This document shows positions 30,579 through 39,379 of a stretch of 64,000 nt of DNA, piece by piece; position 1 is the stretch's first letter, and each line of letters opens with the position of its first letter. Source of the stretch: an uncultured Lachnospiraceae bacterium (lineage in GTDB: Bacteria; Bacillota; Clostridia; Lachnospirales; Lachnospiraceae); the NCBI GenBank assembly GCA_946566685.1, contig CAMNXA010000004.1, positions 62,001-126,000 of the forward strand, in the 5' to 3' direction. The translations under genes and the position numbers were made by a program. Below the pieces are notes generated by a model that saw only the letters and a list, made by a program, of their open reading frames with translations, was not told where the DNA came from and searched no databases.

Positions 30579-31442
30579 ATGCTTGAAAAACTGGTTATCA
30601 AAATGGAAGAGGAAATACTGCAAAAAAATAATTTATACAGGGCAAACGGTCTGTTGGATGAGCTTCAAGGACATGGCGTTGAGATAACAATCGGGGATAC
30701 AGGAGAATTGTCTGAGGAGGATATGGAAAACACTCTATATATCACGGATTCGGAAGAGGAGTATCGGGCGCTGCGGAAGAGGGGGCGGTATGTACTGCCA
30801 TATCGGCATGAAGAAAACACAGCAGCGGATTTTACAGGCGCCCTGTATGTGCTGGAGCAGATTGCAGAGGCGGATTACAGTACGGTAGATATGGCTTACC
30901 GCCGTCTGGCAGGGCTTCCATGGGAAATCTTGCAGACCGGACGCTGTGTCATAAGGGAGACGACATTGAAGGATGTGGAGGCTTTTTACCGGATCTATGC
31001 GGAAGAATCCATCACAGAATATATGGAAAATTTATTTGAGGATCCGGAGGAAGAGATTGCATACACAAAAGACTATATTGAACGGGTATACGGGTTTTAT
31101 GGATATGGTATGTGGACAGTTCTTGAGAAAGAGAACGGGCAGGTGATCGGCAGGGCGGGCGTCAGCTGGCGGGAAGGGTTCGATCTGCCGGAACTCGGGT
31201 TTGTGATCGGAGTGCCCTGGCAGAGACAGGGGTATGCGTATGAGGTATGCAGCGCCATTCTCGATTATGCGAAAGAAGAACTTGGCATGGACAGAGTGCA
31301 GGCCCTGGTGATGGAGGGAAATCAAAGATCGGAGATGTTGTGTCAAAAATTGGGGTTTGTGGAAAGCGGTGAGCGCGCCAGACTGGATAGGGAGATGTAT
31401 ACGGTATGGATTAAAAACCTTTATGATTCTGGCAGTGTATGA
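30579..31442 (+). CDS. GNAT family N-acetyltransferase with an N-terminal extension domain
   Basis: C-terminal RCVIRETTLKDVEAFYRIY...ELGFVIGVPWQRQGYAYEVC; N-terminal about 115 aa is not GNAT. Confidence 0.85.
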   Translation: MLEKLVIKMEEEILQKNNLYRANGLLDELQGHGVEITIGDTGELSEEDMENTLYITDSEEEYRALRKRGRYVLPYRHEENTAADFTGALYVLEQIAEADYSTVDMAYRRLAGLPWEILQTGRCVIRETTLKDVEAFYRIYAEESITEYMENLFEDPEEEIAYTKDYIERVYGFYGYGMWTVLEKENGQVIGRAGVSWREGFDLPELGFVIGVPWQRQGYAYEVCSAILDYAKEELGMDRVQALVMEGNQRSEMLCQKLGFVESGERARLDREMYTVWIKNLYDSGSV

Positions 31443-31474
31443 ATGACGGCCCATATCATGTAATGCAGTCAACA

Positions 31475-31500
31475 AAAGCCCCGTTTATGCGGGGCTTTCA
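31475..31500. terminator. Bidirectional intrinsic terminator
   Basis: AAAGCCCCG-tttatg-CGGGGCTTT. Confidence 0.85.
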
Positions 31501-31519
31501 TGAACGGATCTGCTGGTTA

Positions 31520-32458
31520 TCATTCCGGATTTGTATCCTTGATGACCGGAGGGATTTGTGAGAGCATGTTATCGATATCTTCAAACATGGCGCTTTTGGT
31601 CGTGCCGAGGATACTGGCGCGGTTAATGTGTTTGATAACTTCCTGGTATTGCAGTTTTATCTCATCAAAAAACTGGCAGAGTGTCTGCAATCTGTTTTGG
31701 GAGGAACCGATCACAGTCGAGATTTCTGACTGTACGGTAGAGGCTCCGTCAGCGGCCTGTGTGATCTCATGGAAAGAATCATAGGTGGCGTTTACAATGT
31801 CGGTACCCTGTCCGAGTTTCTGTGCAGAATCAGAAATACTCTGATTCAGCTGGCTGGTACCGGCTTCCACATTATGAATATCAGCCTCTGCCTCGTTGGC
31901 AAGGGATTTGATCTCTTCCGCCAGTTCTTTCACCTTGGAGGCGACTACAGCAAAGCCCTTGCCGCTTTCGCCGGCTCTGGATGCTTCTATGGAGGCATTG
32001 ATAGCGAGGATGTTAGTCTCATCGGCAATGGAGACGATCTTATTGATGCATTTGCAGATACTGGTGACAGCAGTCTGAAGCTGTCCAAAGGTCTGTTCCA
32101 TTTCAACATAAGACTGCTCGATTGTCATGGAAGTATTTTTCAGGTCTTCCACTCTGTCCTGTGTTTTGGATACAGTCTGCCCGATAGATTCCCGTACTTG
32201 TGAGAATTCACCCGCCGTATTGTTGATGCTGGAAAAGGACTGGCCAAAATCCATAAGCTGTTCCTGAAAATGATCCGCTTTTTCCAGCACGCTGGAAAAG
32301 GATTTATTGACAAGATTTAGTTCCCATAGGGATTCCACTTCTTTCTGGATCAGTTCGTCCTTATAATCTTTTAAATGATCTGTTACATATAACACGGGAT
32401 AAAGGCTTTTTTCATTATGTAATATTTGTCCTGACTTCTTCTTTTTTGCAAACAACAT
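31520..32458 (-). CDS. Soluble methyl-accepting chemotaxis-like protein (MCP signalling domain)
   Basis: [42 protein letters not shown]; no transmembrane segment seen. Confidence 0.93.
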   Translation of the reverse strand: MLFAKKKKSGQILHNEKSLYPVLYVTDHLKDYKDELIQKEVESLWELNLVNKSFSSVLEKADHFQEQLMDFGQSFSSINNTAGEFSQVRESIGQTVSKTQDRVEDLKNTSMTIEQSYVEMEQTFGQLQTAVTSICKCINKIVSIADETNILAINASIEASRAGESGKGFAVVASKVKELAEEIKSLANEAEADIHNVEAGTSQLNQSISDSAQKLGQGTDIVNATYDSFHEITQAADGASTVQSEISTVIGSSQNRLQTLCQFFDEIKLQYQEVIKHINRASILGTTKSAMFEDIDNMLSQIPPVIKDTNPE

Positions 32459-32470
32459 GTTCTTCCTCCT

Positions 32471-33526
32471 TTATTCGAATACCACGCAAGTCATGGACTG
32501 ATTGACAAAACGGTTATTGTAATGTTCCCCATATCCTACAAAGCCGATATGATTGCCAAGTGTGGACATTTCCTGAAGATAGTTCTGCATATAATTTTTT
32601 TCGGTAAACAGTTTGTAACGGAACAGGCAGTTCACCGAGAAGACAGCGGAACGCTTGGGGAATTCCCGGCAGATAGTCTCAATGGTCTGCCTTGTGATAG
32701 CTTTGTAATCCCCCAGTTCAAGAAGTATCAGCACATCAGAATCATTGACCTGACGATAGCATGCCAGGGCATTGCCGGCAACTTCCTTGATGGAAATGAT
32801 ACAGGTATCATTTCCATTGATCTTACCAAATGGATTCTGAAATGTTTGTGTCAGGATCTGTTGGTCTGTTACATGGAGGATTTCCTGATATACCTGTTTG
32901 GCTGGTCTGCCGTTTAAGGAACCGATTATGTAGTTGGCCCTGTCTGTATTGGAGGCAATAAAGCGATAATTGCCGCATTGGTGATAGATATTTTCTTTGT
33001 AAGTCTTTACCCGGCCGTTTTGATTCTTTATAAGTGCATAGGCAACGGCATCTTCATAGACTTTACCATTGGCGGAAGCCTTTCCGGCGTCAACGGTTGC
33101 GCCCATCAAAGAGACATTGTTTCGCTTCAGTGCAGTATTGATTGTTGTTAAGGCCAATGCATCATTTCCGGTACAAAAGTCAATGCATACGGTATCCTGG
33201 TGGGAGGCATTTATCTTCAGAAGATCCTCTTCCAGACGATGGATGTATTTTACAGGCATGACGGAAACCTGTTCCAGCACATTAGCCGTTGCGCTGATCC
33301 CGCCGCAAAAAGCGACAACACAGACGCCGTTTTCTATGACTTCGGTGCTGTAACCCATGCCAATACAGCCAATGCTTGGAACCTTGGGATATAATTTCTC
33401 TAGTGCCTGGACGTGAGCCTCAAATTGACTGTTATTGGAAAACAGCATAATAAATTTGGGGTTTTTCAGGCCGCTTACTGCTTCTGAAAGATTTCCGCTC
33501 TTGCTCTTTCCAAAAAATTGCTGCAT
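32471..33526 (-). CDS. FIST domain sensory protein
   Basis: FIST N/C-like organisation: PSIGCIGMGYSTEV, SLMGATVDAG, AVFSVNCLFRYKL, GNHIGFVGYGEHYN. Confidence 0.8.
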   Translation of the reverse strand: MQQFFGKSKSGNLSEAVSGLKNPKFIMLFSNNSQFEAHVQALEKLYPKVPSIGCIGMGYSTEVIENGVCVVAFCGGISATANVLEQVSVMPVKYIHRLEEDLLKINASHQDTVCIDFCTGNDALALTTINTALKRNNVSLMGATVDAGKASANGKVYEDAVAYALIKNQNGRVKTYKENIYHQCGNYRFIASNTDRANYIIGSLNGRPAKQVYQEILHVTDQQILTQTFQNPFGKINGNDTCIISIKEVAGNALACYRQVNDSDVLILLELGDYKAITRQTIETICREFPKRSAVFSVNCLFRYKLFTEKNYMQNYLQEMSTLGNHIGFVGYGEHYNNRFVNQSMTCVVFE

Positions 33527-33649
33527 ATTGCTGCGTCTCCTTTTCTATTATATTTTAGATTTTTGCTCAATACATTATAAGGGAAATAAAATGGATGCGT
33601 CAATGGTTTTATTGTGATCGTGGCAACTTAAGTGCGAGCGGGACTGCCC

Positions 33650-33678
33650 TTTACAAATCCGGTCGAAATAGCTATAAT
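33650..33678 (+). promoter_or_regulatory. Sigma-A-like promoter for the DMT transporter gene
   Basis: TTTACA-17 bp-TATAAT. Confidence 0.7.
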
Positions 33679-33718
33679 AAAAAATCGCAGTCGATCATCT
33701 GGACAGAAAGGTTTACTT

Positions 33719-34675
33719 ATGAAAAAAGAATTCAGAAATTCGTTTCTCCTTATCCTGACAGCCCTTGTCTGGGGTATTGCCTTCGTGGCGCAAAGACAGG
33801 GTGGTGCCGCGGCGGGGCCATATACGTTTAACTGTATCAGGTCATTTCTTGGTGCAGCGGTGCTCCTGCCGGTCATCCGTCTGCTGGATGGCCGCAGTAA
33901 AAGCCATGAACCGCAGACGATACAGGACAAACGCAGATTATGGATTGGCGGCAGCCTGTGCGGGGCGGTGCTTTTTGTGGCAAGCACTTTTCAGCAAATG
34001 GGAATGTATTACGGCACTACTGCGGGCAAGGCGGGATTCCTGACGGCCTGCTATATCCTTCTGGTGCCGGTGTTGGGAATCTTTCTTGGGAAAAAGTGCC
34101 GATGGAATGTGTGGGTGAGTATCCTGGTGGCAGTCGTGGGACTTTATTTTCTATGTCTGACAGAAGGATTTTCATTTTATATGAGCGATGTTTTGCTGCT
34201 TCTGTGCGCAGCATGTTTTTCCGTTCATATTATGGTGATAGACCATTTTTCACCATTGGTGAACGGGGTGCGTATGTCCTGTATACAGTTCCTGGTCTGT
34301 GGCGTGCTGGGGCTTGTGCCGATGATCGCTGTGGAGATATTGCATGCACCGGGAGGCATTCAGGGCTGGGCGCAGATGTTCACAGGCTGGGATGTGTGGA
34401 TCCCGATCCTGTATGCGGGGGTGATGTCCTGCGGTGTAGGCTATACATTACAGATCATCGGGCAGGATGGGATCAATCCGGCGATCGCGTCTCTGTTGAT
34501 GAGTCTGGAGTCGGTATTCTCCGTACTGGCGGGCATGCTGATCTTACATGAGACCATGACCGGGCGGGAAGTTCTGGGCTGTGTTCTTGTGTTTGCGGCG
34601 GTGCTGTTTGCGCAGGTGAATTTTGGGGAGTTACAGAGTGTATGCCGGGGTTTTAGAAAGAAGTCTGAGAAGTAA
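33719..34675 (+). CDS. EamA/DMT family transporter
   Basis: NSFLLILTALVWGIAFVAQRQG; multi-TM; ISLLMSLESVFSVLAGMLILHE-like C-terminal EamA repeat. Confidence 0.93.
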   Translation: MKKEFRNSFLLILTALVWGIAFVAQRQGGAAAGPYTFNCIRSFLGAAVLLPVIRLLDGRSKSHEPQTIQDKRRLWIGGSLCGAVLFVASTFQQMGMYYGTTAGKAGFLTACYILLVPVLGIFLGKKCRWNVWVSILVAVVGLYFLCLTEGFSFYMSDVLLLLCAACFSVHIMVIDHFSPLVNGVRMSCIQFLVCGVLGLVPMIAVEILHAPGGIQGWAQMFTGWDVWIPILYAGVMSCGVGYTLQIIGQDGINPAIASLLMSLESVFSVLAGMLILHETMTGREVLGCVLVFAAVLFAQVNFGELQSVCRGFRKKSEK

Positions 34676-34732
34676 TTTGGGAAAATGAGACAAAAATGAT
34701 TGTACAAATTTGTGAAAAATGAAATATTGCAC

Positions 34733-34761
34733 TTGACACGGCAAAATGATAGTGCTACAAT
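34733..34761 (+). promoter_or_regulatory. Sigma-A-like promoter of the ammonium transporter gene
   Basis: TTGACA-17 bp-TACAAT. Confidence 0.8.
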
Positions 34762-34779
34762 GCAACTCATAAAAGCAAA

Positions 34780-34809
34780 GGCGCTTTGAGGAAACTCAAG
34801 GCGCTTTTT
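34780..34809 (+). terminator. Leader terminator / candidate attenuator upstream of the ammonium transporter gene
   Basis: GCGCTTTGAG-GAAA-CTCAAGGCGC-TTTTT between the promoter and RBS. Confidence 0.75.
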
Positions 34810-34872
34810 CTATTGCGCGTATAAGCTATTCGGGCCCGCTTACACACGTATCGATAATGAGGAGGGAATATT

Positions 34873-36642
34873 ATGACAAATGAGATTATGGAAGTCATGA
34901 ACGGACAGATATTTGGCGTCTGGTTTTTGATCGGTGCGGCATTGGTGTTCTGGATGCAGGCTGGATTCGCCATGGTGGAGACAGGATTTACCAGAGCGAA
35001 GAACGCGGGCAATATCATTATGAAGAATCTGATGGACTTTTGCATCGGTACTGTAGTATTTATCCTGATTGGTTTCAGTCTGCTTTTGGGCGAGGACATG
35101 ATGGGATTGATCGGTAAGCCGGGATTTGATATCTTTACGGCGTATGAAAGTTTTGACTGGTCCAACTTTGTGTTTAACTTAGTGTTCTGTGCGACCACAG
35201 CGACCATCGTATCCGGCGCCATGGCGGAGAGAACGAAGTTCTTAAGCTACTGTGTGTATTCTGCGGTGATCTCGGCGTTAATTTATCCGATTGAAGCGCA
35301 CTGGATCTGGGGCGGCGGCTGGCTTGCACAGATGGGTTTCCACGATTTTGCAGGTTCCTGTGCGATTCATATGGTGGGAGGTATCTCCGCGTTGGTAGGT
35401 GCGAAGATTCTGGGTCCCCGTATCGGTAAGTTTACGAAAGATAAGAATGGCAAGATTACAAAGGTCAATGCTTTTCCGGGCCATAACCTGCCGATTGGCG
35501 CACTGGGTGTATTTATCCTGTGGCTTGGCTGGTATGGTTTTAACGGGGCGGCGGCAACGACTGTGGAACAGCTGGGATCCATCTTTGTGACGACCACCAT
35601 CGCTCCTGCGGTAGCCACTGTAGTATGTATGATCTTTACCTGGATTAAGTATGGGAAACCGGATGTATCCATGTGTCTGAATGCATCTCTGGCAGGACTG
35701 GTAGCTATCACGGCGCCCTGTGATGTGACAGATGCTTTTGGGGCGATCGTGATCGGTGCGGTAGCGGGACTTCTGGTGGTGTTCGGTGTCTGGTTATTGG
35801 ATTATAAGCTGCGCATAGATGATCCGGTGGGCGCAGTGGCGGTACATATGATGAATGGTATCTGGGGCACTATTTCAGTGGGATTCTTTGCCACCAACAC
35901 AGCGCCGGGATATTCTATCGCCAATGCCTCCGGGCAGGAACTGGTGGGCCTGTTTTATGGCGGTGGGTTTGAACTTCTTGGTTTGCAGCTGATCGGTTTT
36001 ATATCGGTGGCAGCGTGGACGGGTGTGACGATCACGATCGTATTTCTGATCATCAAGGCAGTGATCGGTCTTCGGGCTTCTCAGGAGGAAGAGATCATTG
36101 GTCTGGACAGCATGGAACATGGTCTGGCTTCTGCATACTCAGGCTTCAGTATCATGGATGTTTCAAACACCATGTCCATGGAGGTAAATGAAAATACGAG
36201 TCTTGGCGTGGAAGATTATGACGAGGCATCCCAGACGCTTAAGGAGGCGGCTGTCAAAGTCGCACAGGTACCGATGGCGGCTGCAACGGGCATCTATAAG
36301 GTGTCTATCATCGCCAGACTTTCCAGATATGATAAACTCCGTAAGGCCATGAATGATCTGGGCGTGACCGGCATGACGGTGACACAGGTCATGGGCTGCG
36401 GCATCCAGAAAGGTGCGGGCGATAAGTACCGTGGTGTTGAGATGGATGCAACCCTTTTGCCGAAGGTTAAAGTGGAAGTGGTAGTCAGCAAGATTCCGGT
36501 AGATACTGTAGTGGAAGCTGCCAAAAAGGCGCTTTATACAGGCCATATCGGAGATGGTAAGATTTTTGTCTACAATGTGGATAAGGTGGTTAAGATCCGC
36601 ACAGGTGAAGAAGATTTTGCAGCATTGCAGGATGTTGAATAA
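34873..36642 (+). CDS. Ammonium transporter fused to a C-terminal PII (GlnB/GlnK-like) domain
   Basis: Amt: GFAMVETGFTRAKNAGNIIMKNLMDF; PII: TGMTVTQVMGCGIQKGAGDKYRGVEM...TGHIGDGKIFVYNVDKVVKIRTGE. Confidence 0.95.
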   Translation: MTNEIMEVMNGQIFGVWFLIGAALVFWMQAGFAMVETGFTRAKNAGNIIMKNLMDFCIGTVVFILIGFSLLLGEDMMGLIGKPGFDIFTAYESFDWSNFVFNLVFCATTATIVSGAMAERTKFLSYCVYSAVISALIYPIEAHWIWGGGWLAQMGFHDFAGSCAIHMVGGISALVGAKILGPRIGKFTKDKNGKITKVNAFPGHNLPIGALGVFILWLGWYGFNGAAATTVEQLGSIFVTTTIAPAVATVVCMIFTWIKYGKPDVSMCLNASLAGLVAITAPCDVTDAFGAIVIGAVAGLLVVFGVWLLDYKLRIDDPVGAVAVHMMNGIWGTISVGFFATNTAPGYSIANASGQELVGLFYGGGFELLGLQLIGFISVAAWTGVTITIVFLIIKAVIGLRASQEEEIIGLDSMEHGLASAYSGFSIMDVSNTMSMEVNENTSLGVEDYDEASQTLKEAAVKVAQVPMAAATGIYKVSIIARLSRYDKLRKAMNDLGVTGMTVTQVMGCGIQKGAGDKYRGVEMDATLLPKVKVEVVVSKIPVDTVVEAAKKALYTGHIGDGKIFVYNVDKVVKIRTGEEDFAALQDVE

Positions 36643-36686
36643 GCGTTTACCTATATCCCTTAGTTTGTATATATCTATGAAAACGG

Positions 36687-36722
36687 ATTCCCCGGCGCTC
36701 CACCGCCGGGGAGTTCGTTTTC
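36687..36722 (+). terminator. Intrinsic terminator after the ammonium transporter gene
   Basis: CCCCGGCG-ctccac-CGCCGGGG followed by agTTCGTTTTC. Confidence 0.75.
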
Positions 36723-36947
36723 GGTGGGAAAATTCTCTGTTTTGCGAGATTTATGAAAGGCTCCTTATCGAAAATGATGCAACTATGATGCAAAAATGAT
36801 GATATTTTGATGCATGGCATTTGTATTCTTAATATAAGAAGATACGACAGAATCCGGGTGAGGAAGGAGTGCGGCCAGAGAACACCATGTTGTATTTGAC
36901 GACAACATACGATATGATTAAATAGGGCTGAGGGAGCGTAATTAATT

Positions 36948-38096
36948 ATGGAAGGAATACAGGCGGAATATAAGGAGTATTTATCGGGATATAGGGAAAA
37001 CAGAAATAGTATTAAAGATATATTGATTAAAAAATTCGGAAAGAATACATACCTGCCAGAAAAAGAAGTGCCGGAGCAAGCGCTGGTGGAGCAGACAGAA
37101 CCAGAGCAGACAACACCAAAACAGATGGTATCAGAACAGATCATGTTGAACCAGGCACAGGCATTCACAAAGAGTCATCGGCTGCTGTTGGTTTTCGTGG
37201 TGGTCATTATCCTGGCGGTGGCGGCAGGCGCAGCTGCGGCTTATCTGGTAAGCCACGCAGGGCCCAGGGGATACCATGATTATACCGTGCAGAAACAGCA
37301 GTATTATGTGGAATATTCAGATGAACATCCTTATTGGGATGTGCTGACGGTGGAATATCCCATCCTGACCGGGACAGACGAAGAGCCGATAGAACAGGCG
37401 GAACAGATCAATGCCAGGCTCTATGAGATGGCCATGGACCGGGTAAACTACTGGCATCTGAAGCCCAACGCTGAAGTGGAGCATCTACAGGAGGAGTACA
37501 GTATTTATAGCAGTGATGTGGAGTGCAATGTGACATACCACAGCCAGTATCTTATGAGTGTCCGTTACAAGGAAATCTATGCACCGATCAATCCGGTCTG
37601 GTATACTTATATTACCCAGCGGGCTCTGACGGTGGATCTGTTGACAGGAGAAAGTTATGCCCTGAAAGATATATTGCGGCTGGATGAGGATTTTGTCGCG
37701 CTGTGGGCGGATAAGTTCAATGAAAAACTGGGAGAAGAGATGATCGCACCGGAGGATGAGATTATTTTTGTGGACTGGTTTAACTGCGCGGATAAAGAGT
37801 TGGAGCCATACTATGAATTTGTACCGTATTTTTATGTGACAAAAGAGGGGAATTTTGTGATTGGAGTATCTTTGGATCCCAAGGCGGCGGGAATCTCCAG
37901 CAGCGATCCCGCCAACAGTACTTTTTACACGGAACTTACGGCCGAAGAGATTGCGCCTTGCAGGAGAGAGTCCCTGTTCTGGGACAGATATGACAGATCG
38001 GAGAGCACGGGAGAGGTGCTGCGCTGTAAGGATAAACATGACAATATTTGGCTGGGGGATCAGGCAAGCATTTGGGATTATTGGGAAGAAAAGTAG
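36948..38096 (+). CDS. Single-pass membrane protein with RsiV/DUF3298-like extracytoplasmic domain
   Basis: One TM (LLLVFVVVIILAVAAGAAAAYLV) and a C-terminal region with LTVDLLTGESYALKDIL and FVPYFYVTKEGNFVIG. Confidence 0.55.
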   Translation: MEGIQAEYKEYLSGYRENRNSIKDILIKKFGKNTYLPEKEVPEQALVEQTEPEQTTPKQMVSEQIMLNQAQAFTKSHRLLLVFVVVIILAVAAGAAAAYLVSHAGPRGYHDYTVQKQQYYVEYSDEHPYWDVLTVEYPILTGTDEEPIEQAEQINARLYEMAMDRVNYWHLKPNAEVEHLQEEYSIYSSDVECNVTYHSQYLMSVRYKEIYAPINPVWYTYITQRALTVDLLTGESYALKDILRLDEDFVALWADKFNEKLGEEMIAPEDEIIFVDWFNCADKELEPYYEFVPYFYVTKEGNFVIGVSLDPKAAGISSSDPANSTFYTELTAEEIAPCRRESLFWDRYDRSESTGEVLRCKDKHDNIWLGDQASIWDYWEEK

Positions 38097-38168
38097 TGGG
38101 CTATAGTGAGAAAAAGAAGAGCAATAAGGAAAAGCTTCAGGATTAGATGAGAGAAGGGAAGAACGTTC

Positions 38169-39101
38169 ATGGCGGCAAGAAAAAAGCAGGAAATAGAGTT
38201 CCGTTATTATGAGATTCCCCAGAACGAGCCATGTATGGCGCTTCTGGGAGAAGCGTGGATACGGCCTTATGGAGAGGCCATAGATTGCCTGCATTTTCAT
38301 AATTATATGGAAGTTGGATTTTGCTATGACGGACATGGAATAATGGAACTGGATGAGCAGGAAGTTCCCTATAGGCCTGATATGTTTACTGTGATTCCCA
38401 GGAATTTTCCTCATAATACAAACAGTGATAATTTTAGCTTGAGCCGCTGGGAATATCTGTTTATTGATGTGGAAGCTTTTTTGCGGGAAATGTATGGGGA
38501 TGATTCCCTCTATACGGATAATCTGAGTATGGTCATCAACAACAGGGCCTGGGCGGTAGATGCATCTAAATATCCGGAACTGGCAGCGTTGATTAAGAGT
38601 ATCATGGAGGAGATGCGTTATAAAAAGGAATTTTATGTGGAGAGTGTCAAGGGGCTTCTGCTGTCGCTGCTGATCAATATTGCACGGATGAATCACGGAA
38701 AGGTGGGAGAGGTCAGAAAACAGAGCCGGGGTGCTTCCCAAGTGTCTTTTGCGCTGCATTATATAGGCGTACATTATGCGGAGGAACTGACGATTGGAGA
38801 CCTGGCACAGATCAGCAATATGTCGGAGACGCATTTCAGGAGAGTGTTCCAGAAGATCATGAATATGACACCCTCCGATTATCTGAATCTGGTGCGGGTG
38901 CAGATGGCCTGTGAATATATGAAGAAACATACGGACAGCATGGAACTGGTGGCTGAACGGTGCGGGTTCCAATCGGTGTCCACATTCAACAGAAATTTTA
39001 AGAAGGTATTGAATATCACGCCCTATCAGTGGAAAATCCATCCGGAGAATTATGAGGCAAAGCTTTTGGGATATAAAATTTCCGCCTATAAGGGGTGGTA
39101 A
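38169..39101 (+). CDS. AraC family transcriptional regulator
   Basis: N-terminal cupin-like region; C-terminal LTIGDLAQISNMSETHFRRVFQKIMNMTPSDYLNLVRV...CGFQSVSTFNRNFKKVLNITPYQWK. Confidence 0.95.
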   Translation: MAARKKQEIEFRYYEIPQNEPCMALLGEAWIRPYGEAIDCLHFHNYMEVGFCYDGHGIMELDEQEVPYRPDMFTVIPRNFPHNTNSDNFSLSRWEYLFIDVEAFLREMYGDDSLYTDNLSMVINNRAWAVDASKYPELAALIKSIMEEMRYKKEFYVESVKGLLLSLLINIARMNHGKVGEVRKQSRGASQVSFALHYIGVHYAEELTIGDLAQISNMSETHFRRVFQKIMNMTPSDYLNLVRVQMACEYMKKHTDSMELVAERCGFQSVSTFNRNFKKVLNITPYQWKIHPENYEAKLLGYKISAYKGW

Positions 39102-39177
39102 AGTATGGATGTTTATGAATTTTTTGAAACATACTGTTTCATAAGATAGTGATAAATTCAATAACGCAAACGTTTAA

Positions 39178-39212
39178 GGTGCAAATTGATGGTCGAATTT
39201 GCATCTTTTTTG
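39178..39212 (+). terminator. Probable terminator after the araC-like gene
   Basis: GGTGCAAATT-gatggtcg-AATTTGCATC-TTTTTT (one G-T pair). Confidence 0.65.
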
Positions 39213-39379
39213 CTTTTTGATGATAGCACATGGAGAGGATAAAGAGTTATAATGCATATACAATCAGTTCAAAAGGGCGTTATAATATACAAAATGACGA
39301 AATGCCCGTGAGGACTGAGGAGAAGCCAACTGGCACAGTGCACAATGTGCACAAAAAAGGGAAAATGGGAGGAAAAAAG

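Noticed and set aside
37485-39161. Long minus-strand ORF (558 aa)
   Set aside because: Antisense shadow of the membrane protein (36948-38096) and AraC regulator (38169-39101), both with clear coding features; the translated product has no recognisable domain.
39160-39176. cre-like or LacI-type operator AACGCAAACGTTTAAG after the araC-like gene
   Set aside because: Only partial match to the cre consensus, and a short AAACGTTT palindrome is easily found by chance; not supported without a genome-wide motif search.
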